From assembly GCF_013368755.1 (NCBI RefSeq), contig NC_049566.1, positions 2,294,001 to 2,358,000 of the forward strand: a stretch of 64,000 nucleotides of DNA, read 5' to 3'. Below, one piece after another: positions 33,945 through 44,501 of this stretch. The DNA is from Talaromyces rugulosus. Taxonomy: Eukaryota > Ascomycota > Eurotiomycetes > Eurotiales > Trichocomaceae. The notes below the pieces were generated by a model that saw nothing but the letters and a program-made list of their open reading frames with translations, was not told where the DNA came from and did no database searches. Both the position numbers and the translations under genes were made by a program. Numbering within the stretch: the stretch's first letter is position 1; the number at the start of each line of letters is the position of its first letter.

Positions 33945-35008
33945 ATGTCAAAAGATTCGGCAAAAATGGCAGAGACACAGAAATCCTCCTCTGCAGCACA
34001 TGCGAAAAACCACGACAATAAACGGAAACGCGACGATGCAGACAAGCAGTCGCAGGGTGCGACTTCAGCAGCAAACAAGAAGCAAAAGCCATTAGGAAAC
34101 AAACACGATAAGAAGAACAAAAAAGACAACAACGCCGGCAAAGGTGGCAAAGAAAATGCCAAAAGGCCAGCAGGAACCCCGAAGCAGCAAAACCACGACG
34201 AAGCGTTTGACGAGTCTATTGGCAAGATGGATGGGCAGTTACTAGCAGACCATTTCCTGCAAAAGGCCAAAAGGCACAATAAAGACTTGTCGGCGGTTGA
34301 ATTGGGCGATATGAGTATCCCAGGTACGTATATCGCAAGTAACATTGTCTAGTTGGGGTCTAATACAAGTGTTCTAGTAAATGCATTCTTCGATACGACG
34401 TCGTTCCAAGGGCCACGAACTTTGGCAAAATTGCCCGAGTATCTGAAAGAGTGTGACCGCAGCAAAGGCTCCGATATAGGCGTGGCATCTGAAGAAAAGG
34501 GCAGTCCACATACTCTTGTGGTAGCGGCAGCAGGTCTTCGAGCGGCTGATATTGTGCGGTATGCTTATACAATTACGAGACAATAGACACTTTGGACGCA
34601 GGAATCTAACACAGCTTTTAGTGCCCTACGACCGCTGCAAAGCAAGGATGCTACTATCGCCAAACTGTTTGCAAAGCATATCAAAATCGACGAGGCCAAG
34701 CAATTCCTCGAGCGAGCGCACACCAACATTGGCGTGGGCACTCCCCAGCGCATCATTGATCTTTTAGAAGCGGGTAAGTATTCTTTCGTGTTTTTTTAAA
34801 AAAGTGATATCTACTAACTAGCCCAGGATCGCTCAAAACAAAAGACTTGAAACGCATTGTGGTGGATGGCTCGCACATTGACCAGAAGAAACGCGGGATA
34901 TTTGATATGAAGGAGATGTATTTTCCATTGCTGAAGCTGCTCACCCGACCGGAATTTTGCGAGCGGTACGGATCGAAGGAGCAGGAGTTGAAGGTACTTG
35001 TTTATTGA
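33945..35008 (+). CDS. cms1: Cms1-like 90S pre-ribosome protein
   Basis: Yeast Cms1 is found in U3-containing 90S pre-ribosomes. Four exons in phase: 33945-34323, 34378-34558, 34622-34773 and 34827-35008, giving 297 aa. The first 85 residues are Lys/Asn/Gln-rich and probably nucleolar-targeting. The folded part includes HTLVVAAAGLRAADIVRALRPL, then IAKLFAKHIKIDEAKQFL and GTPQRIIDLLEAGSL, a decayed helicase-like Rossmann core typical of Cms1, then LKRIVVDGSHIDQKKRGIFD. The first in-frame ATG is at 33945. Confidence 0.85.
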
Positions 35009-35190
35009 AACAGGACCAGCCTGTCAAAAGTGGATTTTTATCAGCCAGGCGTTGGGTTCTTGCATATACATAGGTTTAAAAACCAACAGTAGACTTGTTA
35101 CATTTCCGCCCCCACAGTTACATGTAATCAGGTATCTATGCATGTAATCGTCAAACTCGCCTTAAAAAATGTTCTCTTCAATTTAATTCT

Positions 35191-36768
35191 ATGGACGTAT
35201 ACCGTTCTAGGAGACAGGTCCAGGTCATTAAAAAGATGCTTTACATCCCTGCAGAAATCCTCCACCTCATCTTCGATCACCTCGCCTATGCATACGAACA
35301 CGACCCCGAGGAGGCCACGTTCCCCTCTTTGCGCGTTTTTGACAATACACTGCCCCTCTTAGAGGTGTGTCGACAATGGCACGACCTTTTTTTGCCCAAG
35401 GTCTATCAATCCTTGGAGCTGCACTTTGAGAGGAGGCAGCTGTATCTTCTCGCCCGGGCAGCACGAGAGAATCCTAGACTGGGAGCTTCCGTATGCAGGC
35501 TCTGGGTAGACTGCCTGACGGATTGGGGGAGCCGCCGCTCTTATGATGTTGATGATGACGACGATGATGATTATTATTATGATGATGACTATGATAAAGA
35601 AAAGGAAGACAAGGAGCTCGTTGACGACCCTAGAACAAAGCCATTTCACGATATCTTGGAAATGGCCGGCCCTGACCGTCGCAAATGGCAACGGGATTTA
35701 CTCCGAAACTCTGGCGAAGCCTGGATGGCGATTTGCTTCTTCTTCCTGCCCAATCTGCAATCCTTCAAGTTAGAATACCTCGCGGGTCCCAAACCGTGGA
35801 TGCCTCTTGCGCTCTCTCTGATCGCGGGCTCAAATGACGCTCAGCCCAAGACGCCGACGCTTCGAAAGCTCGAAGAAGTCATCATTACTGGGAACCGGGG
35901 CCATGTGTCTCGTCCGGATTCAGATTTCCTACCTTACTTCCACCTCCCATCCATGCGAACCTTCTGCGGATGCGAGATCACCGAACCGAGCAAGGGACAA
36001 AGAAAAACAAACCAGATGCTACTGTCAGCGCCGTTCAAGTCCTCTGGAATAACCGAACTAGCATTGCATTGCACATACGGCGCTACCGGTGTAGGGGAGT
36101 ATATCACAGCGTGTGCAAATCTTCGAGTCTTCCTGTACGAGCACACTGTCATGGAGGTGGAGAATGGCCATCATCCAACATGGAGTCCTAGCATTATCTA
36201 CAATGCGTTGACTACGCAAAAGCACAGCCTCCAGGTGCTATACATTGGGTTCTGGGACGGGAACCCAATGTCAAATTCGAGCTCGTTTATGACCAAGGAT
36301 CTCTCTGCGCATTGGTTTGGCTCTCTGCAGGAATTCAGCCAACTACGTGAGATCGCCGTGCCTCTGGAGATACTTCTTGACTACCGGACAGACAAGGAGC
36401 ATCCGCAGCTACCATTGTCCGAAACACTGCCAAGCAGCGTGGAAAACCTTTACTTGGGAGCAGTCGACGACATGGACTTTGACTTGGTTGCTGGTGCTCT
36501 CCGGGCTATGCTGTCATGTCGCAAGACGCGGTTTCCCTCGCTTCGAGGCATTGAGATATGGTTTCAAATTTTCTCGATTCTGAGGCAGAGGATGCGCATG
36601 TGGCGTTCGAAGGGTGATGAAGCCTTTGCAGAAGTCAAGGAAATGTGTCTTGCGGAAGGCGTGAAGTTTTGCCTTTCAGTTCCGTCACAGAGCCAGATCC
36701 GGCATCAATCCCCATCGTTATCCAGCTTCTATTCTTTAAAATCGGATCCATACGGAACGCCTGATTGA
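35191..36768 (+). CDS. F-box-like protein with leucine-rich C-terminal part
   Basis: Probably an SCF ubiquitin-ligase adaptor or a relative; the substrate is unknown. Single exon, 525 aa. An F-box-like motif occurs near the start (YIPAEILHLIFDHLA), with a second ATG at residue 16 as an alternative start. A long acidic tract of mostly Asp and Tyr lies around residues 118-135. The remaining 350 residues are LRR-like, with repeated segments such as LQSFKLEYL and ITELALHCTY, and VLYIGFWDG. The downstream gap has no further exon that I can see. Confidence 0.75.
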   Translation: MDVYRSRRQVQVIKKMLYIPAEILHLIFDHLAYAYEHDPEEATFPSLRVFDNTLPLLEVCRQWHDLFLPKVYQSLELHFERRQLYLLARAARENPRLGASVCRLWVDCLTDWGSRRSYDVDDDDDDDYYYDDDYDKEKEDKELVDDPRTKPFHDILEMAGPDRRKWQRDLLRNSGEAWMAICFFFLPNLQSFKLEYLAGPKPWMPLALSLIAGSNDAQPKTPTLRKLEEVIITGNRGHVSRPDSDFLPYFHLPSMRTFCGCEITEPSKGQRKTNQMLLSAPFKSSGITELALHCTYGATGVGEYITACANLRVFLYEHTVMEVENGHHPTWSPSIIYNALTTQKHSLQVLYIGFWDGNPMSNSSSFMTKDLSAHWFGSLQEFSQLREIAVPLEILLDYRTDKEHPQLPLSETLPSSVENLYLGAVDDMDFDLVAGALRAMLSCRKTRFPSLRGIEIWFQIFSILRQRMRMWRSKGDEAFAEVKEMCLAEGVKFCLSVPSQSQIRHQSPSLSSFYSLKSDPYGTPD

Positions 36769-37600
36769 TATCTATCCAAATCAAGATAATGTTGCAGGGA
36801 GGTATATGATATCGTATGTAAACAAGTAGTAGTATCCGGAAAACCGGAGAAAAGACCGTGCCAAGAGCGGGGCTCCTGACTCTAACCGCCTTCGGAAGTA
36901 GCCTCAGGAAGCCACGGCTTTTGCCAGCCAATCAGCGCGGATCCCTGATAACGGTCAATCGATGTAACGCAATTCTGCCTTGTTGCTGATATTGATCATC
37001 TTGTGACTGTCTCAGACGGTCTTGGTCTTTGCAAAAAAAAGAGTTGTCAGGTGGAACATGGTCTAAAGCCTAGAGCAAATCCTCTATGGAGAGAGAAACA
37101 CGTGACGGATCCGGCGGGGTGGACTAAGTTTGCTGCAACCGCAGTTTCTTCAGGTTTAGCCGAACATCGCCCCACCCTTTCTGAATATGTGATTCGTCAG
37201 GGTGGGTTTATGAGCAGCATGAGACAGCGGATTGGCTGGACCTGAGGGGAAAGTGGAGACAAGGCCCGTCTCCCGGGACAGTCTAGCCGCTTTTGGGTAT
37301 TGGGCTAGTTCCTTCCACCTGTCGTAGACTCGTAGGAAGTCGACGATGGAGCATCAATGCGATTATTTACTGATTAATCACTGCGCTATATGCTTTTAGT
37401 GCAAAAAAGTAGTAGTGTACGTACTACGTACCACTACTTACCAACTATCTTGCGATGAGCGGTGACGGTTTTACATATTCTTCAAGAGTTTCAGTCAATG
37501 CAAGCCATCGTCTTTTCCCTGCCGCGCCTTGCTTCCACCGAGGATTCCTGGTGGCGACTATCGCTAGACTGCGAATAAGACGACCAGGACTCGAGGTCCG
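36769..37600. other. Intergenic region, no gene seen
   Basis: About 830 bp between two plus-strand genes. It shows mixed composition and only short unconvincing frames. It should include the promoter of the LaeA-like gene. Confidence 0.45.
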
Positions 37601-38828
37601 ATGCAGTTGACACAGGAAATGTCCGAGACCTTGCGGAGTACTTCCCGTGGTCTGCAAGCCCCTGTTCACGGCGAGGATAACAACCGATTGGCGACAAAAG
37701 AAGGTCCGAGTAGCAGTGGTAGTGTATTGCCAACATTAGACGAGCCTCTTCAGGTTGATGTATGTTTTCTTTTTTTTTTTTTTCCCTTTATCTTTCATAC
37801 CCCGCAGGACGAGTCTGACCCGAAAAAAAAAAAGAGCGATTTCAGCGACCTCAGCGACACAACCTCCTCAATCGACGACCGCACGACCATCGTCTCCTCG
37901 ATCAAAAACTACAAATACGAAAACGGGCGCCGCTACCATTCCTTCCGCGACGGCGAGTACCTGCTCCCAAATGACGACCGCGAACAAGACCGGCTGGACC
38001 TGAGCCACCACATCTTCAAACTGACCCTCAACGGCGACCTGTTCCGCGCCCCGATCGACAACCCACAGAGCGTGCTCGACTTCGGCACGGGGACGGGCCT
38101 GTGGGCGATTGATCTGGCCGAACAGTTTCCCGGCGCAGAGGTGCTCGGCACCGACCTCAGCCCGATCCAGCCATCATGGGTCCCCTCAAACTGCCGTTTC
38201 GAGGTCGACGATGCCGAGAGTGATTGGCTGTATGGGCATCAGAGTATAGACTTTATACATTCGCGCGGCATGTCTGGCTCGATCCGCGACTGGGCTAAAC
38301 TGTTTGGACAGACGATGGAGTGTTTGCGGCCGGGGGGATGGCTCGAGGTCCAGGAGTATGAGACGGTGGCGCTCTCCGATGACAATTCGTTTGCGTTGGC
38401 TGCCAATTTTAATTTCTGGCAGGGGAAGCTCAACGAGGCGAGTCAGATTTTTGGCAAAGGGTTTATGGACTCTTCGTACCATAAGCAGCGTATGGAGGAG
38501 GCCGGCTTTGTCAATGTGACAGACGACGTCTACAAGGTATTATTTTTTTTTTCCCTTGAAACTTATTTATTCTGGAAACTAATAATCGCAGGTCCCCATG
38601 GGGTCTTGGCCCAAAGACAAACGCATGAAAGAAATCGGCAGATTCCAGCTGTACCAAATGCTCGAAGCCGTCGAGCCCTTTTCGCTAGCTGTCTTTACGC
38701 GCGTCTTGAAATGGACCCCAGAACAAACACGCGACCTGATTGAAAAGGTCAAGGCCGATCTGTGCAATCCAAAGGTGCACATGTACTCTCGATTTCACTA
38801 CATATACGGTCAGAAGCCGGACAACTGA
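37601..38828 (+). CDS. SAM-dependent methyltransferase, LaeA-like
   Basis: Class I methyltransferase of the fungal LaeA/TAM-like family; some regulate secondary metabolism, most have no known substrate. Exons 37601-37759, 37808-38536 and 38592-38828 give 374 aa in phase; a second ATG at 37619 would shorten it by six. The first 80 residues are hydrophilic. After the family block YENGRRYHSFRDGEYLLPND, motif I LDFGTGTGLWAIDLAEQFP binds SAM, followed by VLGTDLSPIQPSWVP and FIHSRGMSGS. The motif GGWLEVQEYE and C-terminal MLEAVEPFSLAVFTRVL complete the pattern. It is an isolated gene here, not next to a biosynthetic core enzyme. Confidence 0.88.
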
Positions 38829-39354
38829 CTCTTTTTCTTTTCTTTTTTTTTTTTTGGTGGTCATTACGACCGTTTTCTTTGCTATAAATCGCTATCTGGG
38901 CGGCTATCTGATTTTGAATACCTTTTCTTCACTGCATGGGTTTTGGTTCTTGGGAAAACTGGAGGTGTTTTGCTTTTATGCGTTGTTGTATATAGTACGA
39001 TTGTTGTGATGAACTAATGAACATGCTGATTCTATTCTATTCGCCATTAATCAACAAGAAATACTCCATCATTGATATTCTGTACTCTGCCCTAAAATAA
39101 ATAAAATATAGATCACCTGTCATTCTGCTTTAATTTGAAGATAATAACATGAGCATCTGCAGATCCGGCATCCAACCGGACGGGACCCAGTAAGATGATA
39201 AGCTCACCGCCTTTTGTTTACCCGCCTTTCTTTTTTTATTTGTCCCCGACCGGCAGAAAAAAAAAAATACAGAAAAGTAGCCCGTGGACCGTTCGTTCTA
39301 CCCCCAGACAAACTCAAACTTCAAAAACCCATTGACTCAAAAAAAACCATCATC
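38829..39354. other. Intergenic region, no gene seen
   Basis: About 525 bp between two plus-strand genes, AT-rich with poly-T runs near 38833-38857. The last 150 bp are A/C-rich and probably the leader of the Nop6-like gene. Confidence 0.45.
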
Positions 39355-40697
39355 ATGGGCGACAAAAAACGCAAGCGCGACGAGGCCGCCGCGGCCGCCG
39401 ACCAAAAACCCAAACGAGTCAAGAACACGGCCAAGTACGAGCCCAAGGGCAACAAGGCGCGCAAGAAGGCTGCTGCTGCTGCGGGCAAAGGAGGTGCAGG
39501 ACAAGGCGCGAATGCTATTCCTGTCAAAGCGAGGGAAAACATTCCTGCAGAAGGAGAGGACAACAAAAAAGAAAATGAAGAGCCGAAAGATTTCTTCATG
39601 ATTGATACTACGCCAATGGATCAGGCGGAGGTGGAGGAGAAGCTCAAGTCGAAAAACGATAAGAAGAAGGAGAGGGTAGCCAAGAAGCAGGAAGAAAAGG
39701 ACGAAAATGGCGAGGCAACCAATGGAGATGCCACTCCCGCGGTGCAACAGGGTAAAAAAGTCGGTCGCAAGACCCGGTTACAATTACCTCCCAAGAAGGA
39801 GAGGCGAGAGGCTAAGCTGGCCAGACAAGCGGCTAGAAAGGCCGATAAGAAGGAGAAGAAACAACTGAAGCATGAGCAGAATCAGAAGAAGGGAAAGAAG
39901 GGAAATAAGGAGGAAGAAAATGAGGAATCCTCTTCAGACTCTTCTTCAGACTCCTCATCCGACTCGTCGTCCGACTCTGACTCCGACTCCGACTCTGAGA
40001 CTGAAAAGACTCCCAAGAAGACTCCCAAGGCCAAGGGAGCTTCCAAAGCCAAAGACACCACTGAAGCTGCTCCGACTGAAGACCAACCCACCGAGACAGG
40101 CAAAGCAGCCCGCTTCATCGTCTTTGTCGGTGCGTTTGTCTCTCTCCCTCCCTCTCTTTAAACAAAAACATACTGATAAATGTAGGAAACCTTCCCTTCA
40201 CCGCCAACATCGAATCCGTCACCGCCCACTTCTCCAAAATCAATCCAGTCTCGGTGCGCATCGCAACCGACAAGAAGAAAACCACTGAATGCCGTGGCTT
40301 TGGCTTTGTCGAGTTTGAGCAGTATGACCGTATGCAGACGTGTTTGAAGCTGTACCACCATTCGTCCTTTGACGATGGTAAGAGTCCGGCCAGGAAGATT
40401 AATGTTGAACTCACGTAAGTTTCTCTCTCTTTTTTTTTCTCTCTAAATTCTCTTAGAGAAACAAGAAGGCAAGCTAATTCTTGTGACAGTGCCGGCGGCG
40501 GCGGAAAATCCAGCACGCGCAAGAACAAAATCAAAGAGAAAAACGAAAAACTAACAGAAGAGCGCGCCAAGATTGCCAAAGAAAACGGCAAGAAGAAGCA
40601 GCCGCAAAATGGAAAGGCGAATGAGGCCAAGGAGGGCAAGCAGGGGGGCGAGGAGCTTTCTGGTATCCATCCGAGCCGGTTGAACAATATGGCATAA
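39355..40697 (+). CDS. Nucleolar RRM protein, Nop6-like ribosome biogenesis factor
   Basis: Yeast Nop6 assists early 40S pre-ribosome assembly. Exons 39355-40129, 40186-40414 and 40490-40697 give 403 aa in phase. The start MGDKKRKRDEAAAAAD opens a 250-residue Lys/Glu/Ala-rich region. Within it, near 195-217, is a Ser/Asp repeat tract like those of nucleolar proteins such as Nopp140. One RRM follows at about 254-335, with RNP2 FIVFVGNLPF and RNP1 CRGFGFVEF; the first intron splits RNP2. A basic C-terminal tail ends with GIHPSRLNNMA. Confidence 0.88.
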
Positions 40698-41155
40698 GAC
40701 AGACCTAGACCTCTTTGATATCTACTTGAAAAGTCGGAGTTTCGTTTGTTACTATTTTCGGGTTATTATTATACGCACTACTACCCAATTCATGCATAAA
40801 TTCAAATCTACAGTTGAGAGAAACAAGTAGAATAAGACAACCCATTCAAGACTGGATCGCTCCTTGAATTCAAAGATGTATGTCTACCTGCTGGCACATA
40901 GCTGCGTCGCTTTGCTCAAAAAACCAAGAAAAACCAAGCAAAACCAAAAATTGCAAATATAAATGAACTGTACGTGAGATAATTCAGAGGGGGGGAAAAT
41001 CATGACACTCGAACCAAATGAAGACGAGAGGATTATCGAACTTGCAAGCCTCGACGCCTCCCAAAGTGAACAAATCGGTATATGTATTATTGACGAAGAA
41101 TTGAAGAGGATCTCGGGGATGGATTAGATACGCGGGAGTAGAGGCGTTGTCTTTT
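40698..41155. other. Convergent 3' flanks, no gene seen
   Basis: About 460 bp between the stop codons of two convergent genes, AT-rich, with no coding potential. Confidence 0.45.
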
Positions 41156-41973
41156 TTACATAATGAGACATTTTTTGGACCTGCTTTTGGCCTGTGGACG
41201 GGGATTGAGTACGGCTCTGTTGGGGGTTAGCAAACACCAAAACACATTTTTTCTTTTGGTTCGTACCGAATAGCCTCGTCAAAGACGCTCTTTAAGTTTC
41301 GTTGCGTCAGAGCAGAGCACTCCAGGTACTTGTGAGCCTTGATCTCTTTTGCAACAGCGAGCGCTTGCTCATACGAGACGGGCTCCATCTTCTTCGAGCG
41401 GAGGGTGTCTGTGGTAGCGCGATCTTCTCGCAAGTCCAGTTTGGTGCCGACCAGGATGATGGGCACGCCCGGCGCGTGGTGCTCAATCTCAGGATACCAT
41501 TTGGCCCTGACGTTGTCGAAGGAAGGAGGGCTGACAATCGAAAAGCAGATCAAGAACACGTCGGTTTGCGGGTAGGAAAGCGGTCGGAGGCGGTCGTAAT
41601 CTTCCTGTCCTGCGGTATCCCAAAGTCCCAGACTGATAGGTCGGCCGTCAACCATGACACTTGCGGAGTAGTTGTCGAAGCTTGAACAAAATTTAGCTGT
41701 AGGAAGCAGAGAAAGCTTGGCTGGACTGGGCTGAGACTAACACTGTGGGGATGTACTCCCCGGGAAAGGCATTGGTGGTGTATGAAATTAGAAGACATGT
41801 CTGCGACGTCTTAGCAACAAACAAACGCACCCTTAGGAGACAAGTGATGTATTCATACCTTGCCGACGGCACCGTCACCCGTCACCACGCACTGTTCCCA
41901 TTAGCCTTGTTCGACGAATGCTGTCGGGCTGGCTTGATACCTTGAGTGACTGAGTAGCAGGGCCAGATGCCAT
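41156..41973 (-). CDS. racA: Rho-family GTPase Rac
   Basis: Switch GTPase that directs actin, polarised growth and NADPH oxidase in hyphae. Six exons in phase: 41973-41941, 41891-41859, 41800-41742, 41680-41267 and 41216-41156, the first two only 33 bp each (five introns in the usual sense are four here), giving 199 aa. All G motifs are visible: P-loop GDGAVGKT, switch [14 protein letters not shown], switch [22 protein letters not shown] and the SAL motif. The Rho insert helix is present. The C-terminus is polybasic with a CLIM CAAX box for prenylation, an unusual last residue for a Rac; C-terminal Met favours farnesyl or mixed modification. Rac rather than Cdc42 is judged from the sequence around [17 protein letters not shown]. 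Confidence 0.95.
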
Positions 41974-43598
41974 TTTGACTGCTGCGGAATGGTATCGAAC
42001 GCTTTTAAATACAAACGGCGAGAGGTGTGGAAAAAGTACGGCGGGTGAAATGCAGTCAAAGGGTATCTAGCACACAGTCAGCATGAGTGCATGATTCATC
42101 GCCAGAGCAAAGAGGCGGTCTCACCTAAATAGCACAGGGGCGGCACAGGGTCGGTCGTAAAACGGGGGAATCAAGGCCGAATTGGACGCAGCAGACGAGA
42201 CTGCAAAGAAGCAGTGATTAGTCGAGATAGTCTTTTTTTCTCTTCTTCTTCCTATTTTGTGGCCGCGACAAAGAGAGCGAGCGAGGGTGGTTTTCTTTCT
42301 GGAGTAAAAGCAAAGGCGGGGAGGGGAGAAGTAGGTGAGGGTGTTTGCTTGCTTGCTCCTTCCTTCCTTCACAAGGGCGGGCGAGAAGCGACCCACCGAA
42401 ACTAGTCTCAGTCAAACAACAGCGAACTTACCTTAGACAATGTTCCACGCAACCTCTCTTTTTATCACAATCGATGCCTCTCACAGTCCGGTCGCGAGCA
42501 GATGGAAATACAAAAAGCAAGCCCGCGAAGAGAAGTCGGACCGCCGATTGCACAGGCCATGCAGTTACTCACTAGATGCGACGGTAGCTTGACGCCCAGA
42601 GTGCTCAACAACGGTTCAGGGGCTTCCCGAAGACCAAAATTGCCCAAAACTTCCCCTGGCTGGCTTTTACAGTTTATTACTATTCGATTCGATTACATCT
42701 CGAGTCCGCGGACACTGGCTCGGATTTCAGTCTCTTGTTCCCGCCCTCTCACAGCGCCAGACGCGCGACAACACTGCAATGATCAGCCGGCGACAGAGTC
42801 AGTCTGCTGCAGTCCGCTCGTTGACTGGGCCGAACCAAGCTACGAGGGCGACGAGTCGACGACTAGTGTGCTAGGCTGCTAGCCCCATGGGCGGCGAGAG
42901 CTTTGATTAGAAGCTGTGCTCGACTCTCTGGCTGGCCTGGCAGTAGCTGCTGTAATCTGTGGCTAATAATAATAACGATCGGTTCGGGCGACTTACATGG
43001 TTCTTTTTTTTCGCCCGGCGCCAGTGGAGCTTCGAGCATGGACTTGTCGACTTGCGTGGGGATTGCGCTCTCTATTCGCTCTCGGGGGAACCAGCAAAGA
43101 GCCAAGGCTCTAAGCTAGGGTTTCACAGACTAGCTTTTCACAGGCTAGCTTCGGACCCGCAGCTAAAGCGAGCTCGCACGGATTTTCGATAGTGATAGTG
43201 CTGTGATACGACTGACTGACGATTAATTACTAGTATAGCAGCTTATCGGTACCGAGTCCGGACTCCGGAGTACGTACCTACTCGATTCAATTCGTTCCGC
43301 TGTGTTCGTATCTACCATCAACACCATCGACACCATCTGACAACTCTCGTATCCATATTGTGACACATGTGTAGCAATGGTGGCTCGAGCTCTCTATCTA
43401 TCACATCCGAAACGCCACCGACTGCCTGACAGTTTGACAGTCTGACACGCAATGAGCCGCTTCTGCCGCCAAGCACGTTATGCATAGACGTACGTATTTC
43501 CAGTTTTAGAGTTTCATACCAGAACTAGTACATATTCTGAATCAATCTATATTTCGTCTCATATACGAAAAACCGTCTATCAACCCACATTTCCTCCC
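41974..43598. promoter_or_regulatory. Long upstream region of racA
   Basis: About 1.6 kb between racA (-) and the 3' end of the ABM-type gene (-). It likely contains a long, perhaps intron-bearing leader of racA. A tandem near-duplicate of TTTCACAGACTAGCTT lies at 43121-43151. Another stretch, near 43415-43445, repeats CTGACAGT-like units. No credible coding exon was found. Confidence 0.45.
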
Positions 43599-44073
43599 TC
43601 ACAAACTGGCCTTGCTCTTGCTCTCATACCCTGCAACCAACGGCCCAACCTTGATATCCAAAGGCCCAGCCAAAAGGTCCTGTACCTGACCCACAAAACT
43701 CTTGAAATGGGAGGTAGCAGAGTGAGCCTTGTGGGCCTCTGCATTGGAATATCTATTAACTCCTCGTCAGTCTTGTCTGTTCTGCAACAAATACTTTGTA
43801 GTTAGTTGCATCTTCATTACTTCTCAATCATAACCAACTGATCCTGGCCCTCGCTGTTTTTCGTTTGAAAAGCAAAGTACCGTAGCACGTCGGGTTCGGT
43901 TTGGTGGACTGTGGAAGCTAAGGTTTTGAGTGCTTCGAGGACCTGTAACAATAATAATAAATAAATCAGTTATTTAGCCACCGCGGAGGAGGAGAGCAGG
44001 GAAATGTCACCTGTTCGAGTTTACCGTCCTTGACGGTAATCGTGGCTACTAGGTGTAGTAAATCGTCGGCCAT
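43599..44073 (-). CDS. ABM-fold (antibiotic biosynthesis monooxygenase-like) protein
   Basis: Small dimeric alpha+beta barrel protein of the ABM/YgiN type; members include quinol monooxygenases, but many have no known role. Exons 44073-44011, 43942-43821 and 43752-43599 give 112 aa in phase. The pattern fits: a first strand HLVATITVKDGK, a helix LEALKTLASTVHQTEPDVL, a strand RYFAFQTKN, LVMIEKYSNAEAHKAH with the conserved His, then a C-terminal strand. The length is normal for the family. Just upstream of the start is an (AT)n run. Confidence 0.8.
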
Positions 44074-44501
44074 TTTGTTCTGATATATATATATATATAT
44101 ACGTAGTGCGTCTAAAGAATGATCAAGTTTATTATATAGGATGAAGAAAGAGAAGAGGCTTATAAATACTAAATCGATGGGTCCCACTATTTGAGCTGCT
44201 GGCCAATTTGTAAGCAACCTTGTTTGTTCACGGAGACTTTATAATTGAGTTCAATTGATCCAGGGAATGAGATCAGTTGTTGCTTACCGAGTAGTATTTA
44301 AGGAATTATTACAAGAGGGAGAAATTTTTCTTAATGAATCTAGAAGAGGTGGTGGTTTATAGCTATGCAGTTGTGGCGGGGTTTACCGCGGCCCGTCGGC
44401 TGTACAGTATCTCTCATGTCTATACTAACTTGTATTGATACATGCTATAGTCATCATCCCCAAGTATATGTTCAATGCAGAAAAATACAGAGACAAACCA
44501 A
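44074..44501. other. Gap with (AT)n run, no gene seen
   Basis: About 430 bp between two minus-strand genes. An (AT)n microsatellite lies at 44083-44100, right in front of the ABM-type gene. Nothing else stands out. Confidence 0.45.
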
